Position numbers and translations under genes: made by a program
From: an uncultured Caulobacter sp.
Lineage (GTDB): Bacteria > Pseudomonadota > Alphaproteobacteria > Caulobacterales > Caulobacteraceae
DNA: 11,713 nucleotides
Reading direction: 5' to 3'
NCBI GenBank assembly: GCA_937991555.1
Contig: CALKHU010000017.1
Coordinates: 1-11,713, forward strand
Shown: positions 1 to 7,662 of the stretch, piece after piece
Layout: every line of letters starts with the position of its first letter
Position numbering within the stretch: position 1 is the stretch's first letter
The notes under the pieces: model-generated
The model's database searches: none
Told to the model about the DNA's origin: nothing
What the model saw: the letters and a program-made list of their open reading frames with translations, nothing else

Positions 1-541
1 GCACGGCGTCCGGCCGCGCGCCGAGGGTTCCGGCCTCGCGCTGGCGGGCGATGGCGCGGACCTGCGCCGCGGCGGCGTCGCGGGCGGCCCGGGCGCTGTC
101 GAGCCGCGCCGGCGCGTAGATGCCGCGCCGGACCAGCGGCGCGATGCGATCGTACTCCGCGGCGGCCTGGTCGTACTGGGCCTGGGCCGCGGCGCGCTGG
201 GCGTCGTAGACCGCCAGTTCCTGCGGCCGCTGCCCCTTGCGGGCGTCGTCCAGACGGGCCTCCGCCTCGGCCAGGGCGGCGGCGGCCCGGTCCCGCTGGG
301 CGACGAGCGGCGCGGCGTCCAGGGCGAACAGGGGCTGTCCGGCCTCGACCCGCTGCCCGCGTCGCACGTCGACGCGCGACACCGCGCCGGCCGCCGACGA
401 CGACAGGTACAGGGACTCGCCCTCGACATAGCCCGACAGGAGGCGCCCGGACCGCTCCTCCGGACCCCAGGCCCACCAGGCTCCCGCGGCGGCCAGGACG
501 ACGACGGTGGCGACGACCGCCACGCGGATCTTCGGATTCAT
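1..541 (-). CDS. HlyD/YbhG-family membrane fusion protein (periplasmic adaptor), C-terminus cut by window edge
   Basis: Adaptor subunit of an efflux pump, anchored in the inner membrane and reaching into the periplasm. Only the first 180 codons are in the window; the frame is open to base 2. It begins MNPKIRVAVV, and residues about 7-25 form one hydrophobic anchor. A barrel-sandwich (biotinyl-lipoyl-like) half follows, with the segments GYVEGESLYLSS and RVDVRRGQRVEAGQPLF. From about residue 70 on it is Ala/Gln/Arg-rich with heptad character, as in the HlyD coiled-coil hairpin, including KGQRPQELAVYDAQRAA. The order and the motifs resemble E. coli YbhG, which works with the YbhFSR ABC exporter. 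The ATG overlaps the tetR stop as ATGA, and a GGAGGG ribosome site sits 6 nt upstream inside tetR, so the two genes are probably translationally coupled. Substrate unknown. The family is clear; the YbhG subgroup is an inference from similarity recalled by eye. Confidence 0.88.
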   Translation of the reverse strand, partial: MNPKIRVAVVATVVVLAAAGAWWAWGPEERSGRLLSGYVEGESLYLSSSAAGAVSRVDVRRGQRVEAGQPLFALDAAPLVAQRDRAAAALAEAEARLDDARKGQRPQELAVYDAQRAAAQAQYDQAAAEYDRIAPLVRRGIYAPARLDSARAARDAAAAQVRAIARQREAGTLGARPDAV

Positions 542-1176
542 GCCCGGCCCTCCCCGGTGAGCAGTCCGCCCAGCGCCGTCTCGACGTGCTGGGCCGCCAG
601 CGCGCGCAGGTCGACGGGCGCACCGCCGGCCGGCTGCAGCACCTCGCGCCAGATGACGCCCATCAGCAGCGGGCCGATGATCGAGAAGGCGTGATAGCGG
701 GGATCGCCCGGCCGGACCTCGCCCCGGGCCTGGGCCTGTTCGATGACGCCGCCGAGGACGCCGAGCGCCCGGCTGACCACCTGGTCGTGCCAGACCCTGG
801 CCAGGTCCGGGAAGTTGCGGGACTCGGCGATGACCATCTTGGCCACCGCGCCCAGCGGGCTGGTCCCGGCGAACTCGGCGACCCGCGTCACCAGCATCCG
901 GGCGAGCGACGCGAACGGGATATCCCCCGACGTCGCGACCCGCTCGACGGCCTCGATGTCGGGCAGCACCGCTTCCCGCACAACAGCTTCGAACAGGTGC
1001 TGCTTGGTCTCGAAGTAGAGGTAGAGCGCGCCTTTGCTCACCCCGGCCCGGGCCGCGATATCCTCGAGCCTGGCCGCCGCGAACCCCTTTTCGGCGAACA
1101 CCTCGAGGGCGGCGGCGACGATCTCGACGGGCCGCGCGTCCTTGCGGCGACGCCATCTGGGTTGGCCGGGAGGCAT
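538..1176 (-). CDS. TetR/AcrR-family transcriptional regulator
   Basis: Predicted dimeric DNA-binding repressor of 212 aa, a normal TetR length. After a basic N-terminal tail (RWRRRKDAR) comes the TetR DNA-binding domain, about residues 17-62. Its helix-turn-helix spans about 37-56 (LEDIAARAGVSKGALYLYF), and the usual TKQHLFEAVV follows. The C-terminal part is an all-helical ligand and dimer domain, with segments such as MVIAESRNFPDLARVWHDQVV, of the kind seen in regulators of efflux operons. The start at 1176 is supported by AAGGAGG 5 nt upstream. The gene precedes and overlaps the membrane fusion protein gene by 4 bp. A perfect palindrome lies just upstream, so autoregulation of the tetR-mfp operon is likely. 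E. coli has a comparable pairing, the TetR regulator CecR (YbiH) with ybhG. The inducer cannot be told from the sequence. Confidence 0.95.
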   Translation of the reverse strand: MPPGQPRWRRRKDARPVEIVAAALEVFAEKGFAAARLEDIAARAGVSKGALYLYFETKQHLFEAVVREAVLPDIEAVERVATSGDIPFASLARMLVTRVAEFAGTSPLGAVAKMVIAESRNFPDLARVWHDQVVSRALGVLGGVIEQAQARGEVRPGDPRYHAFSIIGPLLMGVIWREVLQPAGGAPVDLRALAAQHVETALGGLLTGEGRA

Positions 1177-1189
1177 CCCGCCCTCCTTG

Positions 1190-1209
1190 ATAACTGACCG
1201 GTCAGTTAT
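1190..1209. promoter_or_regulatory. Probable TetR operator, perfect 20-bp palindrome
   Basis: ATAACTGACCGGTCAGTTAT is a perfect inverted repeat with its centre between 1199 and 1200. It lies 1 bp upstream of the tetR Shine-Dalgarno sequence and overlaps the predicted -10 box. An ACTGACCGGTCAGT core is typical of operators bound by TetR-family dimers. The location directly before a tetR gene supports autorepression. The protein-DNA pairing is inferred. Confidence 0.85.
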
Positions 1210-1235
1210 TTACGCGCGGCGAGGGTGCGGGTCAA
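1207..1235 (-). promoter_or_regulatory. Predicted promoter of the tetR-mfp operon
   Basis: On the minus strand a -35 TTGACC (1230-1235, 5 of 6 to TTGACA) is separated by 17 bp from TAAATA (1207-1212, 3 of 6 to TATAAT). The start of transcription would fall about 1200, in the middle of the palindromic operator, so a bound repressor would block RNA polymerase. The -10 match is weak, as is common in GC-rich alphaproteobacteria. Confidence 0.5.
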
Positions 1236-1270
1236 TGTGGGCCTCGGGGCCCGTCCGCCGGAAGGCAGGC

Positions 1271-3052
1271 CTACCGCGCGGAGTCCCGCGCCCGACGACG
1301 TCCGCCCAGCGCTTCGGGCCGGTTGAGCTCCCTGCGGAACTCGTCCCGCCGCTCGTGGATCGAGGCGATCACCAGGCCCATCGGCACGCCGATCTCGACC
1401 AGCGCCGCCTCTGACAGCTGCAGCGAGGCCTCGATCGTCTCCGGCACGGCGTCCGTCGCGCCGAGCTCATAGAGGCGCTTGGCATGCCGCGCGTCGCGGG
1501 CGCGGGCGACGATCGTCAGGTCCGGCCGCAGCTCTCGGGCCGTGGCCACGATCGCCTCGGCCCCCTCGGGACTGTCCATGGTCACCACCAGGGCCCGGGC
1601 GGTGTCGAGCCCGCAACGGCGCAGGAACTCCCCGCGCGAGGCGTCGCCGAAGAAGACGCTGTGGCCGGCCCGGCGGCCGGATTCGACCAGCCGCGGATCG
1701 CGATCCGCGCCGACCCAGTGGATCCCGTGACGGCCCAGCATGTCGCCGACCAGCTTGCCGACACGGCCGTAGCCTACGACCAGGACTCCGTTCTCGCCCT
1801 CGGGCGCGGTCGCCGGCTCGACCGGCGTGTGGGCCGCCGGGTTGGCCATCGGCCGGCCGCCGAGCTTCGCGCCCAGCATGGCCAGGAACGGAATGCAGAA
1901 CATGGTCAGGGTCGAGGCGACGAGGATCATCTGCCCGGTCGCGTGCGGCACGATCCCGGACCCCATCGCCGTGTCGAGGATGACGAAGGCGAACTCGCCG
2001 CCGGCGGCGAGCAGCAGCGCCGCCTCCAGCGCCTTGCGCCAGGGCAGGCCGAACAGCAGTCCCAGCCCGAACACCACTGACCCGGTCAGCGCCAGCAGCC
2101 CGACGGCGATGGCCAGGATGGTCGCCGGCTCCGCGGCCAGCAGCGACAGGTCGAGTCCGATCCCGATGGAGACGAAGAACAGGCCGAGCAGCAGGCCCTT
2201 GAACGGCTCGATGGTGACCTCGACCTCGTGCCGGTACTCGGTCTCGGCCAGCAGCAGGCCGGCCACGAAGGCGCCCAGCGCCATGGACAGGCCGGTCAGC
2301 GCCGCCAGAAGACCGGCCCCGATGACGATCAGCAGCGAGGCGGCCATGAACAGCTCCTCGCTCTTGGCCTTGGCCACCGAACGCATCATCGGCCGCAGCG
2401 CCAGCCGGCCCGCGACGACGAGGATCAGCATCCCCAGGGCGGCCGGCGCGAAGGTCAGCAGCAGGCGGGGCGAGAAGGCGTTGGCCTCGCGGCTGCCCAT
2501 GACCGCCAGGGTGATCAGGATCGGCGCCACGGCCAGGTCCTGGAACAGCAGGACCGAGAACGTCGCCCGTCCCGCCTGGCTGTGCTGGCGCTTGCTCTCG
2601 GCCAGCAGCGGCATGACGATCGCCGTCGAGGACAGGGACAGCGCCGCCCCGATGGCCGCCGCGGCCGGCAGCGGCAGGCCGAAGGCCATCGCCGCCGCCG
2701 CGATGGCCGCGGTACACAGCGTCACCTGCAGCGCGCCCATGCCGAACACCAGCCGGCGCATCAGCCGCAGGCGCTCCCAGCTCAGCTCGAGCCCGATCAT
2801 GAACAGCAGGAAGACGACCCCGAACTCGGCGAGCTGGGCGATGTCCTCCCGGTTGTCGACCGTCACCGCGGCCAGCCAGGGGAAGGTGTCGGTCAGGGCG
2901 CCGAGGCCGAACGGGCCGAGCAGGACGCCGGCGCCGAGGAAGCCGAGAATCGGGCTGATCTTCCAGCGCCGGAACAAGGGGACGACGACGCCGGCTGTCG
3001 CCAGGAACAGCACCACATCCTTGTATTCGCCTGGTTGAACCTCAGCCGCCAT
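1271..3052 (-). CDS. CPA2-family (KefB/KefC-type) cation:proton antiporter with TrkA-N domain
   Basis: Inner-membrane monovalent cation:proton antiporter, probably for K+ efflux, 593 aa. Residues about 10-400 are a Na+/H+ exchanger domain with roughly twelve hydrophobic segments. It holds the Kef-type ion-site motif FQDLAVAP (Q171, D172), the segment MIGLELSWERL after an early helix, and FFVSIGIGLDLSLL. After a short loop (NPAAHTPVEPATAPEGEN), residues about 423-540 form a TrkA-N/RCK domain with the nucleotide-binding GYGRVG at 427-432 and the segment ADRDPRLVESGRRAG. The length and domain order match KefB/KefC (about 600 aa). The ATG at 3052 has GGAG 5 nt upstream. It diverges from the copper chaperone gene, and no ancillary KefF/KefG gene is seen here. 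True glutathione-gated behaviour cannot be decided from this sequence, so I give no gene symbol. Confidence 0.92.
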   Translation of the reverse strand: MAAEVQPGEYKDVVLFLATAGVVVPLFRRWKISPILGFLGAGVLLGPFGLGALTDTFPWLAAVTVDNREDIAQLAEFGVVFLLFMIGLELSWERLRLMRRLVFGMGALQVTLCTAAIAAAAMAFGLPLPAAAAIGAALSLSSTAIVMPLLAESKRQHSQAGRATFSVLLFQDLAVAPILITLAVMGSREANAFSPRLLLTFAPAALGMLILVVAGRLALRPMMRSVAKAKSEELFMAASLLIVIGAGLLAALTGLSMALGAFVAGLLLAETEYRHEVEVTIEPFKGLLLGLFFVSIGIGLDLSLLAAEPATILAIAVGLLALTGSVVFGLGLLFGLPWRKALEAALLLAAGGEFAFVILDTAMGSGIVPHATGQMILVASTLTMFCIPFLAMLGAKLGGRPMANPAAHTPVEPATAPEGENGVLVVGYGRVGKLVGDMLGRHGIHWVGADRDPRLVESGRRAGHSVFFGDASRGEFLRRCGLDTARALVVTMDSPEGAEAIVATARELRPDLTIVARARDARHAKRLYELGATDAVPETIEASLQLSEAALVEIGVPMGLVIASIHERRDEFRRELNRPEALGGRRRARDSAR

Positions 3053-3098
3053 GCCGTCTCCAAATCACTGGCGCGCACTATGCCCGGCCGGGGCCGGC

Positions 3099-3127
3099 TT
3101 GCGTAACCCCGGCTCGCGGAATATGCG
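3099..3127 (+). promoter_or_regulatory. Weak candidate promoter for the copper chaperone gene
   Basis: TTGCGT (3099-3104) and TATGCG (3122-3127) are 17 bp apart in the intergenic space between the divergent antiporter and chaperone genes. Each matches only 3 of 6 consensus bases. I offer it as the best-spaced pair I found and nothing more. I saw no clear metal-regulator box. Confidence 0.2.
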
Positions 3128-3227
3128 ACGCGCCGCGGGCCCTCGCCGCGAATTTCAGCCGGCAGCGCGACGCCGGGCTGGCTTTGCGCCACGCCTTCCC
3201 CATCTGAGGCCGCAAGGAGTCCTCCAC

Positions 3228-3686
3228 ATGATCCGACGCACGCTTATCCTCGCCGCCGCCGCCCTCACCCTCGCCGCCGCGCCAGCCGGCGTCTCCGTGA
3301 CCGACGGCTGGAGCCGCCCCGCCGCCCAGGGTGGCAACGGCGCCGGCTTCCTGACCATCGTCAACGCCGGCCAGACCGCCGATCGCCTGCTGTCAGCCAG
3401 CTCCCCGGTCGCCGGCCGCGTCGAGATCCACGAGTCGATGATCATGGGCGGCCGGGCGATGATGCATCCCCGCCCCGAAGGCGCCCCGGTCGCGCCGGGC
3501 GCGCGGGTCGAGTTCAAGCCCGGCGGCTGGCACCTGATGCTGATGGGCCTGAAGAAGCCGCTGAAGGCGGGGGAGACCGTGCCGGTCACACTGACCTTCC
3601 AGAAGGCCGGCCGGGTGCAGGTCGATCTCGCGGTCCGCGCCACCCCGCCCGCGACGACGCCGCCGGGCGGCGAGCATCATCACTGA
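3228..3686 (+). CDS. PCuAC-type periplasmic copper chaperone
   Basis: Exported copper-binding protein of 152 aa. Family members pass Cu(I) in the periplasm, often for assembly of cytochrome oxidase CuA or CuB sites. A signal peptide (MIRRTLILAAAALTLAAAPA) leads into the mature start VSVTDGWSRPAAQGG, which matches the usual AWxRxx opening. The copper ligands of the H-x10-M-x21-HxM pattern are H68, M79, H102 and M104. The M-to-H gap is 22 rather than 21 residues by my count. GGWHLMLMGLKKPLKAGETV is the family's most conserved stretch. The protein ends in GGEHHH, a possible extra metal site. I chose the ATG at 3228 because AAGGAG lies 8 nt upstream and a signal peptide starts there. An earlier in-frame ATG at 3051 would add 59 residues that do not look like protein. 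No SCO gene is adjacent. Confidence 0.93.
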   Translation: MIRRTLILAAAALTLAAAPAGVSVTDGWSRPAAQGGNGAGFLTIVNAGQTADRLLSASSPVAGRVEIHESMIMGGRAMMHPRPEGAPVAPGARVEFKPGGWHLMLMGLKKPLKAGETVPVTLTFQKAGRVQVDLAVRATPPATTPPGGEHHH

Positions 3687-3703
3687 CTGACCCTGCGTCC
3701 GCG

Positions 3704-3732
3704 TTGACTCGGCCTTCCTGAACACCGCTAAC
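3704..3732 (+). promoter_or_regulatory. Candidate promoter of the acyl-CoA synthetase gene
   Basis: TTGACT (3704-3709, 5 of 6 to TTGACA) is followed after 17 bp by GCTAAC (3727-3732). GCTA is the start of the -10 consensus (GCTANAWC) described for the Caulobacter housekeeping sigma factor. The site lies about 50 bp before the start codon, in the short gap after the chaperone gene. It is the best promoter match in the plus-strand part of the window, but untested. Confidence 0.45.
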
Positions 3733-3779
3733 TTGCCGCGAGGGATCCGTCAGAGATTCCGCACGACAGGGAGCGTCAC

Positions 3780-5423
3780 ATGGCCGGCTGGAACTTCGCG
3801 GACGTCTGGGAAGAGATCGCTGCGGCGCGGCCTGACCGGCCGGCCCAGATCCAGGGCGACCGCGTCCTCAGCTGGCGCGCGTTCGACCGCCGCAGCAACG
3901 CGCTCGCCGCCCATCTGCTGAAGGCCGGCATCGGCCAGGGCGGCAAGGTCGCCGCCTACCTCTACAACGCGCCTGAGTACCTCGAGACCTACTACGCCGC
4001 GTTCAAGGCCGGCCTGGCGCCGGTCAACACCAACTACCGCTACGAGGCGGACGAGCTCTTCTACCTGTTCGACAACGCCGATGCCGAGGCCATCGTCTTC
4101 CACGCCGGCTTCGCGCCGAAGCTGGAGACGATCCGCGCCCGCCTGCCGAAGGTGAAGGCCTGGATTGCCGTCGCCGACCAGGGCGCGCCGATCCCGGACT
4201 GGGCGGTCGAGTACGAGAGCGTGGTCGGCGCCGGCGCGGACCGGGTCGTGGCGCCCCGGGGCCGGTCGGGCGACGACCTGCTGCTGCTCTACACCGGCGG
4301 CACCACCGGCATGCCCAAGGGCGTGATGTGGCGGCAGGACGACCTGTTCCAGGTGCTCGGCGCCGGCGGAAACGCCCTGACCGGCGTGCCGCCGCTGGAG
4401 ACGCCCGCCGAGGCCGGGGAGCGCGTCCGCACCGGCAAGGCCGGCGAGATCGACCTGCCGCCTCCGGGCGGGGCCATCGCCGCCTGCCCGTTGATGCACG
4501 GCACCGCACAGTTCAGCAGCTTCGGGGTGCTCAACACCGGCGGGGCGATCATCACCCTGCCCTCGCGCCGGTTCGACCCGGTCGAGCTGTGGAACGAGGT
4601 CGACCGCACGCGCGCCACCAGCATCGCCATCGTCGGCCAGGCCTTCGCGCAGCCGATGCTCGAGGCACTCGAGGCCAACCCCAGCCGCTGGGACCTGTCC
4701 TGCATTGCCCGGATCGGCTCGTCCGGCACCGTCTGGAGCTACGAGAACAAGCAGGCGCTGCTGAAGCACCTGCCGGCGGGCGCCATGCTGATGGACAGCC
4801 TGGGCTCGTCCGAGGCGGTCGGCCTCGGCTCCTCGGCCTCGGTCGCGGGCGTGGAGGCCCAGACGGCGCAGTTCATGGTCGGCCCGAACTCGGCGGTGTT
4901 CACCGAGGACGGCCGCCGGGTCGAACCGGGCAGCGGCGAGCGCGGCCTCGTCGCCGTCGGCGGCTTCATCCCCTCGGGCTACTACAAGGACCCCGAAAAG
5001 TCGGCGAAGACCTTCCGCACCTTCGAAGGCCGGCGATGGTCGGTGCCCGGCGACTTCGCCGAGGTCAACGCCGACGGGTCCATCAAGCTGCTCGGCCGCG
5101 GCTCGCAGGTGGTCAACACCGGCGGCGAGAAGGTTTTCCCCGAAGAGGTCGAGGAAGCGCTCAAGACCCACCCGCTGGTCCGCGACGCGGTCGTGGTCGG
5201 CGTGCCCGACCCCCGCTTCGGCGAGAAGGTCTGCGCGGTCGTCGACGTCGGCGACGCCGAGGCTCCCGCCCTGGCGGACCTCGCCGCCCACGTGAAGGGC
5301 CGCCTCGCCGACTACAAGACGCCGCGGGCGCTGGTCGTGGCGCCGGTCATGCGGGCCGCCAACGGCAAGGTCGACTACAAGGCCGTGCGGGCGCAGGCGA
5401 TGGAAGCGCTGGGCGCGGACTGA
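3780..5423 (+). CDS. Acyl-CoA synthetase (AMP-forming, FadD19-like adenylate-forming family)
   Basis: Activates a carboxylic acid with ATP to an acyl-adenylate and transfers it to coenzyme A; 547 aa, cytosolic. The ANL core motifs are in order. The P-loop YTGGTTGMPKG is at 171-181, followed by VMWRQDDLF. The A5-type motif is DSLGSSEAVG, the A7 aspartate is D425 in VPGDFAEV, and the hinge motif is LLGRGSQVVNTGGEKVFPEEVE (from about 437). The catalytic lysine is K530 in NGKVDYK, so all key residues appear intact. The P-loop sequence and the CPLMHGTAQ segment resemble the FadD19/FadD17 group acting on sterol side-chain or branched fatty acids in actinobacteria and some proteobacteria. The substrate here is unknown and there is no neighbouring beta-oxidation or sterol gene. 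The start is set by AGGGAG 6 nt upstream. Confidence 0.93.
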   Translation: MAGWNFADVWEEIAAARPDRPAQIQGDRVLSWRAFDRRSNALAAHLLKAGIGQGGKVAAYLYNAPEYLETYYAAFKAGLAPVNTNYRYEADELFYLFDNADAEAIVFHAGFAPKLETIRARLPKVKAWIAVADQGAPIPDWAVEYESVVGAGADRVVAPRGRSGDDLLLLYTGGTTGMPKGVMWRQDDLFQVLGAGGNALTGVPPLETPAEAGERVRTGKAGEIDLPPPGGAIAACPLMHGTAQFSSFGVLNTGGAIITLPSRRFDPVELWNEVDRTRATSIAIVGQAFAQPMLEALEANPSRWDLSCIARIGSSGTVWSYENKQALLKHLPAGAMLMDSLGSSEAVGLGSSASVAGVEAQTAQFMVGPNSAVFTEDGRRVEPGSGERGLVAVGGFIPSGYYKDPEKSAKTFRTFEGRRWSVPGDFAEVNADGSIKLLGRGSQVVNTGGEKVFPEEVEEALKTHPLVRDAVVVGVPDPRFGEKVCAVVDVGDAEAPALADLAAHVKGRLADYKTPRALVVAPVMRAANGKVDYKAVRAQAMEALGAD

Positions 5424-5439
5424 CCGCGACCCATCGTCC

Positions 5440-5486
5440 ATGACAATTTTGTAAGAGACGCGGCGGAAGCCGCCGGTGCATGGTCC
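5440..5486 (+). promoter_or_regulatory. Shared upstream element, copy 1 (before the first M13 peptidase)
   Basis: Two conserved blocks, ATGACAATTTTGTAAG (5440-5455) and TGCATGGTCC (5477-5486), begin 37 bp apart. A small dyad lies between them (GCGGC-GGAA-GCCGC, 5460-5473). The same blocks with nearly the same spacing precede the second peptidase, although the signal-peptide sequences of the two genes have diverged. The first block starts 78 bp before the ATG. It is AT-rich in a GC-rich background. Probably promoter plus regulator site; the factor is unknown. Confidence 0.5.
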
Positions 5487-5517
5487 GCGCCGACCGACCA
5501 CCAGCGGACCCCTACGC

Positions 5518-7587
5518 ATGAAACGCATCCTTCTCGCCGCCGCCGCGGCGATCGCCCTGACGACCGCCGCCGGGGCCTTCGCCCTGGCCAACGCCGCCGA
5601 CACGGCCGCCACCACGCCGGCCGTCGACCCGACCGTCGCCAAGCGCATGGGCCCGTGGGGCTTCGACATCCCGGGCATGGACCGCAAGGTGGCGCCGGGC
5701 GAGAACTTCGTCAGCTACGCCACGGGGACCTATCTCGACACGCTCGAGATCCCGGCCGACCGCGCCAGCTGGGGCTCGTTCAACGCCCTCGCGGAACTGT
5801 CCAACGCCCGCACCCAGGCGATCATCGACAAGGCCTCGGCGACGCCGAACGCGACCGGCGAGGCCCAGCAGATCGGCGGCCTCTACAACAGCTTCATGGA
5901 CGAGGCCCGGCTCGACACGCTCGGCGCCAAGCCGCTGGCCGCCGATTTCGCGCGCATCCGCGCCGCGACCTCGCGCCAGGCCATCGCCGGCCTGATGGGC
6001 TCCACCCAGGGCTCGTTCGGCGGCAGCTTCTTCGGCGCCTACATCTGGCAGGACGCCAAGGCCCCGACCCAGTACGCCGCCTACGTCGGCCAGGGCGGCC
6101 TGAGCCTGCCGGACCGCGACTACTACCTCGACCCGAAGTTCGCCGAGCAGAAGGCGGCTTTCCGCGCCCATGTCGCGAAAATCCTGACCCTCGCCGGCTG
6201 GCCGGACGCCGAGAAGACCGCCGACCAGATCCTGGCGCTCGAGACCCGCATCGCCGAGGCCAGCTGGACCAAGGTCGAGCAGCGCGACGCCGACAAGACC
6301 TACAACCCGATGACCATCGCCGAGCTCGAGAAGGCGGCCCCGGGCTTCCCCTGGGCCGACTGGGCCAAGGGCGCCGGCCTGACCGAGGCCAAGCTCGTCG
6401 TCGGCGAGCCGTCGGCCTTCACGAAGATCGCGGCCATCTTCAACCAGACGCCGGTCGCCACCCTGCAGGCGTGGCAGGCGTTCCGCACGGCGGACCAGGC
6501 CTCGCCCTACCTGTCGAAGGCCTTCGCCGACGCCAACTTCGACTTCTACGGCAAGACCCTGTCGGGCCAGCCGCAGCAGCGCGCCCGCGCCAAGCGCGGC
6601 GCCAGCCTGGTGGGCGGCAATCTCGGCGAGGCGGTGGGCAAGCTCTACGTCGCCGCCTACTTCCCGCCGGAGTCCAAGGCGAAGATGGAGAAGCTGGTCG
6701 CCGACCTGCTCGTGGCCATGAAGGGCCGCATCGACAGGCTCGACTGGATGAGCGCCGAGACCAAGGCCCGTGCGCACGCCAAGCTGGCCACCTTCACGGT
6801 CAAGATCGGCTATCCGAACAAGTGGAAGGACTACTCCTCGCTCGTCATCCGGAGCGACGACCTCTACGGCAACATGCAGCGGATCAACGCCTTCGCCTGG
6901 GCCCAGGAGACGGCCAAGATCGGCAAGCCGGTCGACCGCGACGAGTGGGGCATGTCCCCGCAGACGGTGAACGCCTACTACAACCCGACCATGAACGAGA
7001 TCGTGTTCCCGGCCGCGATCCTGCAGCCGCCGTTCTTCGATCCGGACGCCGACCCGGCCGTCAACTACGGCGGCATCGGCGCGGTCATCGGTCACGAGAT
7101 CAGCCACGGCTTCGACGACCAGGGCGCCAAGTACGACGCCGACGGATCGCTCCGCGACTGGTGGCAGCCGGCCGACACGGCGCAGTTCCAGGCCCGCACC
7201 AAGCAGCTCGGGGCGATGTATTCGAAGTACGAGCCGCTGCCCGGGGTGTTCGTCAACGGCGACCTGACGATGGGCGAGAACATCGGCGACCTCGCCGGCC
7301 TGCTCATCGCCCTCGACGCCTACCACCTGTCGCTGGGCGGCAAGCCGGCCCCGGTGATCGACGGCTTCACCGGCGACCAGCGCTTCTTCCTCGGCTTCGC
7401 CCAGATCTGGCGCGCCAAGTACCGCGACGCCGCGATCAAGCAGCAGGTCGTCTCCGACCCGCACTCGCCGGCCTACTTCCGGGCCTACGGCACGGTGCGC
7501 AACATCGACGCCTGGTACGACGCCTTCGGGGTCAAGGAGGGCGACCCGATGTATGTGAAGCCGTCCGAGCGCGTGCGCATCTGGTAA
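5518..7587 (+). CDS. Exported M13-family zinc metallopeptidase (neprilysin/PepO-like), first of tandem pair
   Basis: Zinc endopeptidase acting on peptides outside the cytoplasm, 689 aa, a normal M13 length. A signal peptide (residues 1 to about 26, ending ALANA) leads into WGFDIPGMDRKVAPGENF, the usual start of the M13 N-terminal domain. The catalytic domain has the substrate-binding NAYYNP (485-490), zinc motif HEISH (526-530; H526, H530, catalytic E527) and the third zinc ligand E587 in ENIGD (587-591), with D591 also conserved. The C-terminus is ERVRIW. Unlike mammalian neprilysin it seems to contain no cysteine. I chose the ATG at 5518 because the signal peptide begins there; a GTG at 5476 would add 14 unlikely residues. 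The ribosome site is weak. It is followed by its own terminator and a paralogue. The physiological substrate is unknown. Confidence 0.94.
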   Translation: MKRILLAAAAAIALTTAAGAFALANAADTAATTPAVDPTVAKRMGPWGFDIPGMDRKVAPGENFVSYATGTYLDTLEIPADRASWGSFNALAELSNARTQAIIDKASATPNATGEAQQIGGLYNSFMDEARLDTLGAKPLAADFARIRAATSRQAIAGLMGSTQGSFGGSFFGAYIWQDAKAPTQYAAYVGQGGLSLPDRDYYLDPKFAEQKAAFRAHVAKILTLAGWPDAEKTADQILALETRIAEASWTKVEQRDADKTYNPMTIAELEKAAPGFPWADWAKGAGLTEAKLVVGEPSAFTKIAAIFNQTPVATLQAWQAFRTADQASPYLSKAFADANFDFYGKTLSGQPQQRARAKRGASLVGGNLGEAVGKLYVAAYFPPESKAKMEKLVADLLVAMKGRIDRLDWMSAETKARAHAKLATFTVKIGYPNKWKDYSSLVIRSDDLYGNMQRINAFAWAQETAKIGKPVDRDEWGMSPQTVNAYYNPTMNEIVFPAAILQPPFFDPDADPAVNYGGIGAVIGHEISHGFDDQGAKYDADGSLRDWWQPADTAQFQARTKQLGAMYSKYEPLPGVFVNGDLTMGENIGDLAGLLIALDAYHLSLGGKPAPVIDGFTGDQRFFLGFAQIWRAKYRDAAIKQQVVSDPHSPAYFRAYGTVRNIDAWYDAFGVKEGDPMYVKPSERVRIW

Positions 7588-7616
7588 GGCCTTACGCAAC
7601 ATCGTTGCCCTGAACG

Positions 7617-7648
7617 ATCCCCCTCCGGTCCGGAGGGGGATTTTTCTT
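7617..7648 (+). terminator. Intrinsic terminator after the first M13 peptidase
   Basis: An 11-bp perfect stem (7617-7627 with 7631-7641, arm ATCCCCCTCCG) with a 3-nt loop is followed by TTTTTCTT. It lies 29 bp after the stop codon. This is a textbook rho-independent terminator and indicates that the two peptidase genes are separate transcription units. Confidence 0.9.
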
Positions 7649-7662
7649 GCGCGTTCAATCGC

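Noticed and set aside
1239..1252. Terminator after the Kef-type antiporter (GGGCC/GGCCC stem)
   Set aside because: Only 5 bp with no T-run on the minus strand, in a region where such short GC stems occur by chance.
3051..3227. Upstream start for the copper chaperone (ATG at 3051)
   Set aside because: It would put 59 basic residues before a clear signal peptide and has no better ribosome site. AAGGAG 8 nt before 3228 decides for the later start.
5440..5455. PhoB (pho) box reading of the shared element before the M13 genes
   Set aside because: The reverse strand gives CTTACAA...TTGTCAT, but the two half-sites are 9 bp apart rather than the 11-bp repeat of a pho box, and the first half is a poor match.
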